NCBI RefSeq assembly: GCF_001422445.1
Contig: NZ_LMNA01000029.1
Span: 36,660-100,659, forward strand
Reading direction: 5' to 3'
DNA length: 64,000 nucleotides
Origin: Pseudorhodoferax sp. Leaf274
GTDB taxonomy: Bacteria; Pseudomonadota; Gammaproteobacteria; Burkholderiales; Burkholderiaceae_C
This document shows positions 35,601 to 44,750 of this stretch, in pieces. Position numbers and translations under genes: made by a program. The notes beneath the pieces are model-generated. The model had not been told where the DNA came from. It did not search any database and saw only the letters and a program-made list of their open reading frames with translations. Position 1 is the stretch's first letter, and each line of letters opens with the position of its first letter.

Positions 35601-36597
35601 ACTGCTCGCTGCGGTAGCGGCCATGGCGGCGCGCGCGGCTCTGCGCACGCACCAGCTGCTCCGTGAAGTCCGCGAGCGGCTGGCCCGGCGTGGCGCGCAC
35701 TGCCAGCGGCAGCACGTTCATGGTGGTGGCGCTGGCGCGCGATGCCGCGCTGCCGAGCCGGCCCATGAACGGGATGCCCAGCACGGTGGATTCGGCCGTG
35801 GCCATGCGCAGGCAGTACAGCGCGGTCCAGGCGGTCAGCAGGTCGGGCCAGCTGGTGTCCAGCGCCTGGGCCTTGGCCAGCAGCGAGGCCCGCAGGTCCG
35901 CGGGCAGCGGCGCGCTCTGGCGGTGGCAGGTGTGGGAGGCATGGGCTCTTCCTGTCGCCAGGCCGGCCACCTCGGGCACGGGCGTCAAGGCATCGCGCCA
36001 GTGGGCGGCGTCCTGCGCGCGCTTGGGCGAGTTGCGGTAGGCCGCGTCTTCGGCGACCAGTTGCGCGAACGGGGCGAGCGGCTGGCGCGCGGGCGCACAG
36101 GCCACGCGCTCGGTGTACAGCTCGGCCAGGCGCTGGCTCCACAGCGCCATGCCGTAGCCGTCGCTGGCCAGGTGGTGGGCGCGCTGGTACCAGCAGTGGC
36201 GCGCGGGGCCGAGGCGGTACAGGCGCTGGACCGCGAGCGCGTCGCGCGTGGGCTCCAGAGGCGTCTGCATGTCCGCGCCCATCGCGGCCAGCGCGCGCTC
36301 GGCCGCGTCGGTGTGGGCCGAGAGATCGATGGTCTGCAGGGCCGGTCGGCGGGCTGGATCGATCCACTGCTGTGGGCCGTCGGGCGTGTCGCGCAGTGCC
36401 AGGCACAGCGACTCGCATTCGGCAGCGGCCTGCTCGGCGGCGGCCGTGAACGCTGCCACGTCGAGCGGCCCGTCGATCCACAGCGCGTGGCCGCAGTTGA
36501 AGGCCGGGTTGGCCGGGTCGAGCTGCTGCGCGTACCACAGGCCGTTCTGCGCTTCGGTCAGCGGCCAGTGCGCGGCGTCGCGCGGTTCAGCCGTCAT
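32647..36597 (-). CDS. Serine-activating NRPS, C-A-T-TE (EntF-like)
   Basis: This 1316-residue synthetase has a condensation domain with HHLASDG (141-147), an adenylation domain (about 480-950), a thiolation domain with LGGDS and pantetheine Ser1003, and a thioesterase with GWSVGG (Ser1139). Specificity residues read D651 V652 W655 H694 F718 S720 L743 V751 D752 K945, identical to the EntF serine code DVWHFSLVDK as I recall it. It would join 2,3-dihydroxybenzoyl groups to serine and release or cyclise the product. ATG 36597 overlaps the carrier stop. Confidence 0.94.
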   Translation of the reverse strand: MTAEPRDAAHWPLTEAQNGLWYAQQLDPANPAFNCGHALWIDGPLDVAAFTAAAEQAAAECESLCLALRDTPDGPQQWIDPARRPALQTIDLSAHTDAAERALAAMGADMQTPLEPTRDALAVQRLYRLGPARHCWYQRAHHLASDGYGMALWSQRLAELYTERVACAPARQPLAPFAQLVAEDAAYRNSPKRAQDAAHWRDALTPVPEVAGLATGRAHASHTCHRQSAPLPADLRASLLAKAQALDTSWPDLLTAWTALYCLRMATAESTVLGIPFMGRLGSAASRASATTMNVLPLAVRATPGQPLADFTEQLVRAQSRARRHGRYRSEQLRRDLNLLGGQRRLHAALINVQPFYKPLALPGLSTRLEILGTGPIDDLTIGWRGDGVQQLALEIEANPALYSEASVAGHLARLPEFLRSALTAHAVDDMPLASPAEAQRHLFALNATEHAVPATTLAALIEAQMAKQMAERPEATALEFEGQALTYAELEQRSRALACTLRARGVGPDRLVAVALPRSLELVVALVAVLRAGGAYLPLDLSHPPERLARVVGLSRPVCALVRAEDAARLPPTLTRLRTADWPQQTDAMLDAPPAPVDAAYVIYTSGSTGEPKGVLIAHQAIVNRLEWMRQHYGFTPDDRILQKTPATFDVSVWEFFLPLVTGCTLVIAPPGAHRDPAALAQIIRGQRITTCHFVPSMLAAFLAHPAARGLVVQRIFCSGEELPAPLRDRLHATLTAELHNLYGPTEAAVDVSWWPALADDRSRPVPIGLPVWNTRLYVLDARMRPLPPGVAGDLYLGGVQLARGYLGRDDLTSERFLPDPHRAGERLYRTGDLARWRAEDGAVVFLGRSDHQVKLRGLRIELGEIEAALHGTGLVARAEVMLREDTGGQDGERRLVAYVQLSSDGAAASAGELRERLAARVPDYMLPAAIVPLSDWPVTSNGKLDRQALPAPRFADGAAAGRAPQTATEVAVAALFAELLRLPAGTAVGADADFFSLGGDSLSAVQLLLQIEERWHRNPGLGSLFETPTVAALAAAIDGEAVRFDNGLKPLIRLAAGDAGQAPLFVVHPAGGIAWGYRLLARAVSRMAPSRSVWGLQSPALAPEHPLPGGIEALAQDYAARVAALQPLGPIHLAGWSVGGIIAQAMAVALQQMGRQVGLVALLDAYPADCWRDEPEPTPLQALRALLAIAGHDPEGHPDLDTRDKVVDFLRAGDTALGNLPAAALEGVVRVVTDTNRLIRQHRHQRMAGTLTHVRAARDHAGKPQLQAARWSAYAGRVDTLEVPLLHAQMTGAEATASIAPLLAARMAQADMQA

Positions 36598-36827
36598 GCC
36601 TGCCGCTGCTGGACCAATCTCCACCAGCCATTCAGCGTCGTCTCTGCGCCGATCTCCGACATGTCCAGCTGCAGGCCGCCTTCGTTCCAGGCCAGCACCA
36701 GGTTGAGCAGCCGCATGGAGTCCAGGCCCCAGTCCATGAGGTTGTCGTCCAGGCCGATGTCGGCGGGGTCTTCGCGCAGCATGCGGGCCACGTCGGCGTG
36801 CATGCGTTCCAGGGTCAGGGTGCTCAT
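36594..36827 (-). CDS. Free-standing aryl carrier protein
   Basis: This 77-residue carrier has the phosphopantetheine site MDWGLDSMRLL with Ser37 and a four-helix pattern. It replaces the carrier domain normally fused to EntB and would hold 2,3-dihydroxybenzoate after activation by the EntE-like ligase, presenting it to the NRPS condensation domain. ATG at 36827 is 12 bases after the TldE-like stop, and its stop overlaps the NRPS ATG. Confidence 0.9.
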   Translation of the reverse strand: MSTLTLERMHADVARMLREDPADIGLDDNLMDWGLDSMRLLNLVLAWNEGGLQLDMSEIGAETTLNGWWRLVQQRQA

Positions 36828-36839
36828 GTTCGGTTCATC

Positions 36840-38186
36840 TCAAAGCGTGTAGCGAAAGCCCTCGACCAGCGCGCCGGGGGCGCGCATGCCGCCCAGGGCG
36901 CGCTGCGAATAGGTGGAGGTGGCCGGCGCGATCTCGGTCTCGCGCGACAGTGCCAGCAGCTGCTGCGGACCCAGCGCCTCGTACAGGCTCTGGTCCCAGC
37001 GCAGGTCGGCCGCCAGGGGGCCGGCGATCTCGCCGTCCTGCACCCAGAAGCAGGCATAGCGCGTCATGCCGGTCACGCGGGCCGAGGCCGGGTCGCTCCA
37101 GTTCAGGTAGTGCAGGTTGGCCACGTACAGGCCGGTGCCGAGCGCCTGCAGCACGGCGTCCTGCGCCAGGCTGCCGGGTGCGATATCCGGCGCGCGCAGG
37201 AACTCGCCGGCGTCTGCGCCGTTGGCGACCAGGCCGTGCTCGCGCGCCGTGCGCGCGCTGACCAGCAGGTTCTGCAGCCGGCCGCCGGCCAGCAGCGGCA
37301 GGCGTTCGGGGCTGGTCTCGCCGCGGCTGTTGAAGCGCGGCGCCAGGCCCATGCCGAAGTTCTCGTCCAGCTGCAGCAGCGGCGAGAGCTGCAGCTCGCC
37401 TTCGATCAGGCGCTTCATCGGGCTGCGTCCCTGCTTCCACGCGTCGGCCGACAGGCCGCGCCAGCCCAGCATGCCGACGAGTTCGGCAAAGGCCTGCGGC
37501 GCCAGCCAGGTGCGCCAGGCGCCCGGGGCCACGTGCTGCGCTGGCCGGCGCAGCAGGGCCAGCTGCGCCGCGGTGTGGGCCAGGTGCGTGGACCAGGCCT
37601 CGGGCTCCCAGGCCGTGCCGGCGTAGACGCCCTTGGCCGCGCGCTGGCCTTCGTAGAGCGAATAGTCCAGGAAGAAGCTCTGCGTGCCGAACCAGTGCGC
37701 GCTGCCGCACGAGCTGCGGTGGCCGCGCACCACGCTGCCGCCGGCGTACAGGCCGGCCAGGTCCAGCGTGCCGGCGTGCGCGGCCATGGCGTGCAGCACT
37801 TGCGCGGCGCTCGGCAGGTTGCCTGTGAACTGCGCGTGGCTGCGGCCTTCGTCGCGCAGCGCGACCAGGTGGGGATCGGGCGGCAGCTGCGCGGCCTGCG
37901 CACGCGCCTGCGCCAGCAGCGCCAGCACCGCGGGCAGATCGCGCGCGGGCCGGCCCGACAGCACGCCGCTGCACTCCACGCTGCGGCCGTCGCGCTGCAG
38001 CAGCAGCGCGAGCCGGGCCTGCTGCACCTCGGTGTTCTGGCGCAGCCGGCCGGCGTTCAGGCGCAGGAACAGGCTGTCTTCGGCGTCGAGGTTGAGCGCG
38101 AGCGCCTCGCCCGGCGCCAGCACGTCGAACAGCGCATCGGCCAGCCGCGCGAACCGTGCCTCCTGCAGTACCTCGACATCGCTCAT
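36840..38186 (-). CDS. TldE/PmbA-like subunit of a TldD/TldE metalloprotease
   Basis: This 448-residue protein fits the non-catalytic TldE (PmbA) half: an N-terminal domain, the central GxGLxPRFNSRGETSPERLPLL stretch, and the C-terminal LNWSDPASARVTGMTRY...VQDGEIAGPL signature. There is no HExxxH motif. TldE pairs with TldD to form a proteolytic chamber that trims unfolded or modified peptides, such as microcin B17 in E. coli. Its ATG overlaps the TldD stop, and the next gene is the siderophore carrier, so it belongs to the NRPS operon. This context is unusual; no ribosomal peptide precursor is seen nearby. Confidence 0.85.
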   Translation of the reverse strand: MSDVEVLQEARFARLADALFDVLAPGEALALNLDAEDSLFLRLNAGRLRQNTEVQQARLALLLQRDGRSVECSGVLSGRPARDLPAVLALLAQARAQAAQLPPDPHLVALRDEGRSHAQFTGNLPSAAQVLHAMAAHAGTLDLAGLYAGGSVVRGHRSSCGSAHWFGTQSFFLDYSLYEGQRAAKGVYAGTAWEPEAWSTHLAHTAAQLALLRRPAQHVAPGAWRTWLAPQAFAELVGMLGWRGLSADAWKQGRSPMKRLIEGELQLSPLLQLDENFGMGLAPRFNSRGETSPERLPLLAGGRLQNLLVSARTAREHGLVANGADAGEFLRAPDIAPGSLAQDAVLQALGTGLYVANLHYLNWSDPASARVTGMTRYACFWVQDGEIAGPLAADLRWDQSLYEALGPQQLLALSRETEIAPATSTYSQRALGGMRAPGALVEGFRYTL

Positions 38187-39625
38187 GCGCCTCCCCCGAA
38201 CACCTCGACCCCGCGGAACAGACAGGGCGGCGCGGCGTGGCCGACGCGGATGATCTGGTTCGGCTCGCCCTTGCCGCAGTACGGCGTGCCGTAGGCCGCG
38301 TCGTCGCGGCCGACGCCGGCCAGGCGGTTCCAGAAGTCGACGGTGACGCCGCGGTAGTTGGGATTGCGCACGACGCCGGTGAGCCGTCCGCGTTCGATGC
38401 GCTGGCCCCATTCGCAGCCGAACTGGAACTTGTTGCGGTAGTCGTCGATGGACCAGGAGCGGTTGGTCGCCATCAGGATGCCGTCGTCGACCTGCGCGAT
38501 CAGTTCGTCCAGCGTTGCATCGCCGGGTTCGAGGTCGATGTTGGCCATGCGGTCGATCGGTGCGCGGTTCCAGGAACTGGCGCGGAAGTTCGCCACGCCG
38601 GGCAGCCCCGAGCGGGCCTGCGATTCCAGCGAGCCCAGCCCGCGGCGCAGGATGCCGTGCTCGATCAGCCGTTCGCGCCGGGCGGGGTTGCCGGCGTCGT
38701 CCCAGCCGTAGCTGGCCAGCGCATGGTCGCGGCCGGGGTCGAAGCAGACGTTCATCAGCGGCGAGCCGTAGCGCAGCACGCCGAAATCGCCGGGCTGCAC
38801 GAAGCTCCAGCCGGCGTAGTTGCGCTCGTCGCCGAGGATGCGGTCCAGCTCCAGCGGATGGCCGATGGATTCGTGGATCTGCAACATCATCTGGTCCGGC
38901 ATCAGCAGCAGGTCCATGCGGCCGGTCGGGCAGTCGGGCGCCTGCAGCAGCACCAGCGCCTCGTGCGCGATGCGGCGGCCCTCGGACCCGGCCTGCGCCA
39001 GGTCCAGGGCCTCGGCGCCCCACTGGCCGGTGCGCGACCAGCTGCGCGTCTGCGACTGCATGCCTTCGGCGGCGGTGGCCTGCAGGCCGATGTCGACGAA
39101 CTGCCAGCGCTGGTCGAGGTCGGCCCCGTTCGTGGACAGGTAGCGCTGCTGCGTCTGCACCAGCGAGGCGTGGGCGTTGCGCGTGACGAGGCGCGCATCG
39201 TCGCTGCGCATCGCAGCGCTGGCGGCCAGCAGGTAGGCCAGCACGCGGGCGGTGTCGGCGCCGGCGAGCGGCTCGCGGTGGGCGCTGGCGAAGCGGCCCT
39301 GCACGGGCGGGCGCTGGGCCTGGTCGAAGGCATGCAGCCGCTGGGCGGCGGCGGCGCGCGTGGTGGCTGCGGCGCGGGCCAGTGCGGCGCGCAGGCCTTC
39401 GGTGCTGGTGTCGGCCGTGCCCGCATAGCCGATCTGGCCGTCGACCATGACCTCGCACATGGCGCCTTCGTCGTGCGCGCTGCCGTTGCCCAGTGGCTGG
39501 TCGTTGCGCACGCCGTGGTAGGCGGCCTGCTCGCGCACATGGCGCACGGCGGCCCAGCTGCAGCCAGGGGGCAGCGTGTCGAGCGCGGCCACCATGGCGT
39601 GGGTGGGGTCGGCGGCGGCGTTCAT
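38183..39625 (-). CDS. TldD-like zinc metalloprotease subunit
   Basis: This 480-residue TldD homologue carries the zinc motif HESIGH (in [17 protein letters not shown] near residue 260) and the later [19 protein letters not shown] segment with a downstream Cys (GTPYCGKG) expected to complete the zinc site. It would be the catalytic half of a TldD/TldE heterodimer. Its ATG overlaps the EntE-like stop and its stop overlaps the TldE ATG. Possible roles are cleavage of a peptidyl intermediate or turnover of a biosynthetic protein; both are inference. Confidence 0.88.
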   Translation of the reverse strand: MNAAADPTHAMVAALDTLPPGCSWAAVRHVREQAAYHGVRNDQPLGNGSAHDEGAMCEVMVDGQIGYAGTADTSTEGLRAALARAAATTRAAAAQRLHAFDQAQRPPVQGRFASAHREPLAGADTARVLAYLLAASAAMRSDDARLVTRNAHASLVQTQQRYLSTNGADLDQRWQFVDIGLQATAAEGMQSQTRSWSRTGQWGAEALDLAQAGSEGRRIAHEALVLLQAPDCPTGRMDLLLMPDQMMLQIHESIGHPLELDRILGDERNYAGWSFVQPGDFGVLRYGSPLMNVCFDPGRDHALASYGWDDAGNPARRERLIEHGILRRGLGSLESQARSGLPGVANFRASSWNRAPIDRMANIDLEPGDATLDELIAQVDDGILMATNRSWSIDDYRNKFQFGCEWGQRIERGRLTGVVRNPNYRGVTVDFWNRLAGVGRDDAAYGTPYCGKGEPNQIIRVGHAAPPCLFRGVEVFGGGA

Positions 39626-41265
39626 TGCTTGGACAGGAAGTCGGCGCGCAGCCGCGCGCGCAGCTCCTTGCGGCTGGTCTTGCCGACCGCCGTCTGGTCG
39701 AAGGCGGCCACGAAGACGATCTGGTCGGGGATCTTGAAGGCGGCCACGCCGCGTCCGCGCATCCAGGCCTTGATCTCGGGCGGGCGCGGCTTGCTGCTGC
39801 TGTCGTCGCCGCGCGGGATCACGAAGGCGCAGATGCGTTCGCCCAGGTACTCGTCGGGGATGGAGACCACGGCCACGTCGAACACCTGCGGGTGCGCGAG
39901 CAGGTGGTCTTCCACCTCCTCGGCCGAGATCTTCTCGCCGGCGCGGTTGATGTGGTCGTGCGCGCGGCCCTGCACCACGAGGTAGCCCCCGGGCCGGCGC
40001 AGCACCATGTCGCCGGTGCGGTAGAAGCCATCGGCCGTGAAACTGCGCGCGTTGGCGGCGTCGTCGTTGTGGTAGCCGCGGATGGTGTAGGGGCCGCGCG
40101 TGAGCAGGTAGCCCACCTCGCCCTCGGGCACGGGGTTGCCGGCGTCGTCCACCACCAGCACTTCGTCGTCGGGGCTGATCGGGCGGCCCTGCGTGCCGAG
40201 GATGGTGTCCTCGTCGTCGTCCAGCCGCGTGTAGTTGACCAGGCCCTCTGCCATGCCGAAGACCTGCTGCAGGCGGGCCGGCAGGCCGGCCACCACGCGG
40301 CGCGCGGCCTCGGGCGTGAGCTTGGCGCCGCCGACCTGCAGCACGCGCAGGCTGGACAGGTCGTGCGGCGTGCTGGCCGCGGCCTGCGCCCACAGCAGCG
40401 CCAGCGGCGGCACCAGGCCGACGTCGGTCACACGCTCGCGCGCGACCAGCGCGAACGCCGCTTCGGGCGCGGGCGAGGGCGACAGCACCACGGTGCCGCC
40501 GGCATGGAACACGCCGAACGCGCCGGGCGAGCTCATCGGGAAGTTGTGCGCGGCCGGCAGCGCGACGAGGTAGACCGAATCTTCGCGGATGCCGCAGATG
40601 GCGTTGGATGCGCGAAAGCTGTAGATGTAGTCGTCGTGCGTGCGCGGGATCAGCTTGGAGAGACCCGTGGAGCCGCCCGAGATCTGCAGGAAGGCGACGG
40701 ACTGCGGGTCCGGGTCTTCCCTGGGCAGCAGCGCAGGGTCGCCGGCCAGGCTGTCGAGCGCGGTGAACTCCGCCGCGTCGCCGACCACCACGACCTCGCG
40801 CAGGCCGATGCCGAGCGCCAGGATCTCACGGGCCAGGCTGCGGTGGTCGAAGCCGTCGTACCTGTCGGCCACGACATAGGCCGCGGCCTGGGCCTTGCGC
40901 ACGAAGTGGGCGATCTCGGTGCTGCGGTGCGCGGGCAGCGCGTAGACCGGCACCAGGCCGGCGCGGAACAGGCCGAACACCACGGCGTAAAAAGCCGCGA
41001 TGTTGCCCAGCTGCACCACCACGCGCTCGCCGGGCTGCAGGCCGCGCGCCAGCAGGCCGGCGGCGATGGTCTCGGCGCGGCGGTGCAGCTCGGCATAGGT
41101 CCAGCGGTCGTCGCCGCCGACGATGGCGGTGCGTTCGGCAAAGCGCTCGGCGCGTTCACGCAACAGGGCAGGGAAGGTCTCGCCGCGCCAGTGGCCCGCG
41201 GCGCGGTAGCGCGCGACGAGCTCGGCGGGCCAGGTCTGGCGCAGGGGGATCGGTTTGTCAGTCAT
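39622..41265 (-). CDS. 2,3-Dihydroxybenzoate-AMP ligase (EntE-like)
   Basis: This 547-residue ANL ligase has the EntE-type core [19 protein letters not shown], the aryl-acid pocket segment [11 protein letters not shown] with the conserved Asn, [11 protein letters not shown], and the hinge [15 protein letters not shown] with C-terminal catalytic Lys in VGKTSRKEL. It activates 2,3-dihydroxybenzoate and loads it on the carrier. It begins four bases into the end of the MFS gene (ATGA overlap), as expected for a tightly coupled operon. Confidence 0.93.
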   Translation of the reverse strand: MTDKPIPLRQTWPAELVARYRAAGHWRGETFPALLRERAERFAERTAIVGGDDRWTYAELHRRAETIAAGLLARGLQPGERVVVQLGNIAAFYAVVFGLFRAGLVPVYALPAHRSTEIAHFVRKAQAAAYVVADRYDGFDHRSLAREILALGIGLREVVVVGDAAEFTALDSLAGDPALLPREDPDPQSVAFLQISGGSTGLSKLIPRTHDDYIYSFRASNAICGIREDSVYLVALPAAHNFPMSSPGAFGVFHAGGTVVLSPSPAPEAAFALVARERVTDVGLVPPLALLWAQAAASTPHDLSSLRVLQVGGAKLTPEAARRVVAGLPARLQQVFGMAEGLVNYTRLDDDEDTILGTQGRPISPDDEVLVVDDAGNPVPEGEVGYLLTRGPYTIRGYHNDDAANARSFTADGFYRTGDMVLRRPGGYLVVQGRAHDHINRAGEKISAEEVEDHLLAHPQVFDVAVVSIPDEYLGERICAFVIPRGDDSSSKPRPPEIKAWMRGRGVAAFKIPDQIVFVAAFDQTAVGKTSRKELRARLRADFLSKQ

Positions 41266-42482
41266 GCAGTGGCCGTGCGCCGCAGGCGCACGAAGGAAAA
41301 GAAGGCCAGCGACCACAGGCCCAGGCCCACCAGCAGGTAGGGCAGGGCGGGCGAGACGCGGTACAGCAGCGTGCCGACGATGGGGCCCAGCACCATGCCC
41401 AGGCCTTGCGCGGCCGACAGCGTGCCGGCGGCCGCGCCCTGTTCGTGCGGCTGCACGGCGTTGGCGGCCATCGCCTGGAAGTTCGGGAAGATCAGGCCCA
41501 TGCCGAAGGCCGCCACGCCGTAGCTGGCCCACAGCATGGCCGGCGACCGCGCGGCCGCCACACTGGCAAAGCCGATGCCGGCCACCAGCGCGCCCAGCAC
41601 GATCCAGCGCGCCAGCGGCACGGTCTTGCAGCGCACCACGCACTGCTGCGAGACGACCAGCGCGCAGCCCACGCAGGTCAGCGCCAGGCCGGCCACGCGC
41701 GCGCCCTGGTCCACGGGCAGGCCGAGCCGGTCGATGGCGAAGAAGCCGACCAGCACCTGCGCGATGGAGACAGAGCCCATGGCCGTGAAGCCGGTCAGCG
41801 TGGCCACGCGCAGCCGGGCGTCGAACAGGCCCATGGGCCGGGCACCGGGCGGGCGCCGGGCGGCTGCGGGCCTGCCGCCTGGCAGCAGCAGCCAGACCAC
41901 GGCCAGCGCGACGACGGGCAGCATGGCCGCGGCGTACAGGGCGAGCGAGAGGTCGTGCCGGGCAAGCCAGCCCGCCGCAGCCGGGCCCAGCACCAGGCCC
42001 AGCGCGTTGGCCGAACCCAGCTTGGCCATGGCGGCCGGGCGCTCGCGGGGCTGCGTGTGGTCGGCCACCACGGCGGCGGCGGTCGGCGGCACGGCGGCGT
42101 AGAAGGCGCCGATCATGGCGCGCGCGCCGACGAGCAGGGCCAGCGCGGCCAGGCCGCCGATCTTCTGGTGCAGGGCGAGGTCGATGCCCACCGCGAGCGC
42201 CCAGTAGGCGATGGCGAAGGCCGCGAAGCCGACCAGCAGCACGGGCTTGCGGCCGCGCCGGTCGCCCACGCCGCCCCACCAGCGGGCCAGCAGCATCCAG
42301 AGCAGGCCGCCGGCCGTGACCGACAGGCCGGCAACCCATTCGGGCAGCGCCAGGCGGCGCACGATGGGGCCGACCACGGCGACGAAGGCCATCATGGCCA
42401 TGGTGCCCGTGAGCGCGGCGAAGACCAGCGGGCCCACGGGCGGGCGCGTGGCGGGGGTGGCGTTCGGGGAGGTGGCTTGCAT
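41262..42482 (-). CDS. MFS exporter, probably for the siderophore
   Basis: This 406-residue protein has twelve predicted membrane spans, an MFS loop motif ([16 protein letters not shown]) between helices 2 and 3, and an N-terminal extension of about 20 polar residues. Located between an esterase and the EntE-like gene, it most likely exports the catecholate, like EntS. A drug-efflux role is the alternative. Start ATG 42482 lies two bases after the esterase stop. Confidence 0.85.
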   Translation of the reverse strand: MQATSPNATPATRPPVGPLVFAALTGTMAMMAFVAVVGPIVRRLALPEWVAGLSVTAGGLLWMLLARWWGGVGDRRGRKPVLLVGFAAFAIAYWALAVGIDLALHQKIGGLAALALLVGARAMIGAFYAAVPPTAAAVVADHTQPRERPAAMAKLGSANALGLVLGPAAAGWLARHDLSLALYAAAMLPVVALAVVWLLLPGGRPAAARRPPGARPMGLFDARLRVATLTGFTAMGSVSIAQVLVGFFAIDRLGLPVDQGARVAGLALTCVGCALVVSQQCVVRCKTVPLARWIVLGALVAGIGFASVAAARSPAMLWASYGVAAFGMGLIFPNFQAMAANAVQPHEQGAAAGTLSAAQGLGMVLGPIVGTLLYRVSPALPYLLVGLGLWSLAFFSFVRLRRTATA

Positions 42483-42484
42483 GC

Positions 42485-43405
42485 TCACGCGGCGGCGAAG
42501 GCCAGCGTCGGCGGGATCGAGGCCGGCCGCATAGCGCCGTGGCCGACGCCCGGGAAGGTCTGGAACGTGAGGTCCAAGCCTGCGCGCAGGGCCAGGCGCT
42601 CGGCCAGCCGGGGCGTGGCGTCGCTCAGCATGGCGCGGCGGTTGAACGCGGTGTCGTCCATGCCCGGCCGCTGCGAACGGGTGGCGGTGCCGGCGCCGCC
42701 CGCCATCAGCAGCAGCTGGGTGCGGCGGTCGGCTGGCAACGGGCGCGCCCGGTCCTGCACCGACAGCATGAAGCCGTCGTGCCACCACAGAGATGGATCG
42801 GCCGCGGCATAGCGCGCGAACAGCGCCGGCCGTGTGAACAGCGCGTACAGCGCGAGCAGGCCGCCATAGGAGTGTCCCCACAGCGTGCTGCGGGCCGGAT
42901 CGCAGCGCACGCGGCGGTGCACCTCGGGCAGCACCTGCTGCGCGACGAGGTCCAGGAACAGGTCCGCACCGCCGCCGGTGCGCTGGCGGCTCGCGTCGTC
43001 CCAGGTCGGGTTCTCGCCCGGCACGGGCGGCGTGTAGTCGAAGGCGCGCGCTGCCACGTCCAGGCCCTGCGGGCTTTCATGGCCCAGCGTGGCGATGGCC
43101 AGCGGGCGGCCGCTGGCGGCCTGGCGCGCCAGCACCTCGTCGGTGAGGGCGGCGAACGCGGCGTTGCCGTCCAGCATCACGAGCAGCGGGTGGCCGCCAG
43201 CCGGCGGCGCGGCGTGGGGCAGCACCAGCTGCACGCGGTAGCGGCGCTGCCCGTCGGCGGACACCAGTTCGAAGCGCTCGCTCCGGTGGGGCGCCGGTGC
43301 CGGCCGGGCGGCGGTGCAGGCTTGCAGGCCTGCGCCGGCCAGCGCCAGCAGCAGGCTGCGGCGCGGCCACGCGGGAAGGGAGGACAAAGGACTGGGGATC
43401 GCCAC
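42485..43405 (-). CDS. IroE/BesA-like ferric-siderophore esterase, exported
   Basis: This alpha/beta hydrolase of the esterase-D family has [11 protein letters not shown], nucleophile motif GHSYGG, the PSLWWHDG loop and a C-terminal FPGVGHGAM His. A twin-arginine-like start ([12 protein letters not shown]) followed by LQAC suggests a Tat-exported lipoprotein. IroE and Fes cut the triserine backbone of catecholates. The start is uncertain; GTG 43405 is chosen because it places the signal at the N-terminus, with GTG 43432 as an alternative. It is the first gene of the operon. Confidence 0.82.
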   Translation of the reverse strand: MAIPSPLSSLPAWPRRSLLLALAGAGLQACTAARPAPAPHRSERFELVSADGQRRYRVQLVLPHAAPPAGGHPLLVMLDGNAAFAALTDEVLARQAASGRPLAIATLGHESPQGLDVAARAFDYTPPVPGENPTWDDASRQRTGGGADLFLDLVAQQVLPEVHRRVRCDPARSTLWGHSYGGLLALYALFTRPALFARYAAADPSLWWHDGFMLSVQDRARPLPADRRTQLLLMAGGAGTATRSQRPGMDDTAFNRRAMLSDATPRLAERLALRAGLDLTFQTFPGVGHGAMRPASIPPTLAFAAA

Positions 43406-43473
43406 GGAATCGAAGAGCAGCAAGGGCGGCACGCCGGCCACCGGTTTCGACCATCGGGCCGGCACTGCTTCTA

Positions 43474-43492
43474 GATGAGAATTATTTGTACT
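43474..43492 (-). promoter_or_regulatory. Probable Fur box between divergent siderophore operons
   Basis: TGAGAATTATTTGTA at 43476-43490 (TACAAATAATTCTCA on the other strand) resembles the AATGATTCTCAT-type Fur sites. It is 69-71 bases upstream of the esterase start and about 150 before the importer operon, so one site could serve both. The same 15 bases, with one change, occur at 49197-49211. Confidence 0.7.
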
Positions 43493-43540
43493 GACCAATT
43501 TTAGGCGCCGCGGATGGCCATCCGGCCCATCAGGCCTTTG

Positions 43541-43557
43541 CTTCGCAATACTTTGCA
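43541..43557 (-). promoter_or_regulatory. 17-bp direct-repeat element upstream of Fur box (copy 1)
   Basis: Read on the minus strand this is TGCAAAGTATTGCGAAG, two near-copies of an octamer (TGCAAAG and TTGCGAAG) about one helical turn apart. It is 51 bases upstream of the Fur box. The second promoter carries the same element with one change at a similar distance. Such a layout suits an activator, for example an AraC-type or two-component regulator; the factor is not identified. Confidence 0.5.
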
Positions 43558-43637
43558 TTGGCGTAGGGCCGGCGGTGGCGGCGGCCGCGGGGCCCTGTGG
43601 CAACATCCGCGGTTTGCCCTGCAATTAGGAATCGTTC

Positions 43638-44750
43638 GTGAATAAAAGCCTGCACCGCCTCGTCGTCGCGTGCGGCCTGGTGCTGTCGCTGCTTGCGGCC
43701 CTGCTGGCACCACCGGCCGTGGCCGCCGAGCTCACCGACCTGCGTGGCCGCAAGGTCACCGTGCCGGACGCCGTGCGCAAGATCACCATCGACGACGGGC
43801 GCTTCCTGGTCGCGCTGTCGCTGATCCAGCCCGACCCCGTGAAGTGGCTGGCCGCCTGGCCGCGCGACGTGCACCGCATCGGCGACGCCACCTACGCGCA
43901 GTTCCTGACCAAGTTCCCGGCGCTGCGCGGCGTGCCGCAGGTGGCGTCCTCGGCCGGCAGCTTCAACCTGGAGGCCGTGCTGGCTGCCGCGCCCGACGTG
44001 GCCGTGGTCTCGGTCGGCTCCGGGCCCACCGATGCGCAGATCGCGCAGCTGCAGGCCGCCGGCATCCCGGTGGTGTTCATCGACTTCTTCGACAACCCGT
44101 TCAGGAACCAGGAGCCCAGCCTGCGCATCCTGGGCCAGCTGACGGGCGGCCAGGCCAAGGCCGAAGCCTTCGTCGCGTTCCGCCGCGAACACGTGGACAG
44201 GATCGCCCAGCGCGTGGCCAGGCTCGCGCCCACGGCCCGGCCCACGGTGTTCCTCGAAGCCCATGCCGGCATGACGGGCGACTGCTGCAATTCGCCCGGC
44301 AAGGGCAACATGGGCGAATACATCGACTTCGTCGGTGGCCACAACATCGGCGCCGACGTGCTCAAGAGTCCCACGGGCAAGCTCAACATCGAATACGTGA
44401 TGTCGCGCGACCCCAAGGTCTACATCGCCACGGGCGGCGCGCACCTGGAGAAGGCCGGTGGCCTGGTGCTGGGCGCGGGCTACGACGCGGCGCGCGCGCG
44501 CGCCTCGCTGGCGGCCGTGACGCAGCGCCAGGGCATCGCGCAGCTGTCGGCGGTCAAGACCGGGCAGGCCTTCGGGCTGGCGCACCAGCTGATCAACTCG
44601 CCGATCGACATCGTGGCGATCGAGGCCTTCGCGACCTGGATCCACCCAGAACTGTTCAAGGACGTCGACCCGGCGAAGACGCTGGCCGAGATCAACCGCA
44701 ATTTCCTCGCGGTGCCGTACCAGGGCGCGGGCTGGACCTCCCTCAAATGA
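43638..44750 (+). CDS. Periplasmic ferric-siderophore-binding protein
   Basis: This 370-residue class III binding protein has a signal peptide (LAALLAPPAVAAE) and the two-lobe outline of FepB/BtuF proteins: DLRGRKVTVPDAV, LEAVLAAAPDVAVV, IPVVFIDFF, and DFVGGHNIGADVL. It would deliver the ferric complex to the permease encoded next (ATGA overlap). GTG at 43638 follows an AGGA; the upstream 232 bases contain the Fur box and activator-like element. Confidence 0.88.
   Translation: MNKSLHRLVVACGLVLSLLAALLAPPAVAAELTDLRGRKVTVPDAVRKITIDDGRFLVALSLIQPDPVKWLAAWPRDVHRIGDATYAQFLTKFPALRGVPQVASSAGSFNLEAVLAAAPDVAVVSVGSGPTDAQIAQLQAAGIPVVFIDFFDNPFRNQEPSLRILGQLTGGQAKAEAFVAFRREHVDRIAQRVARLAPTARPTVFLEAHAGMTGDCCNSPGKGNMGEYIDFVGGHNIGADVLKSPTGKLNIEYVMSRDPKVYIATGGAHLEKAGGLVLGAGYDAARARASLAAVTQRQGIAQLSAVKTGQAFGLAHQLINSPIDIVAIEAFATWIHPELFKDVDPAKTLAEINRNFLAVPYQGAGWTSLK

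Noticed and set aside
32731..36852. Very long plus-strand open frame (over 1,300 codons) opposite the NRPS
   Set aside because: It mirrors the NRPS codon positions in GC-rich DNA, has Gln/His/Arg-rich composition without domains, and crosses the carrier gene. It is an antisense shadow.
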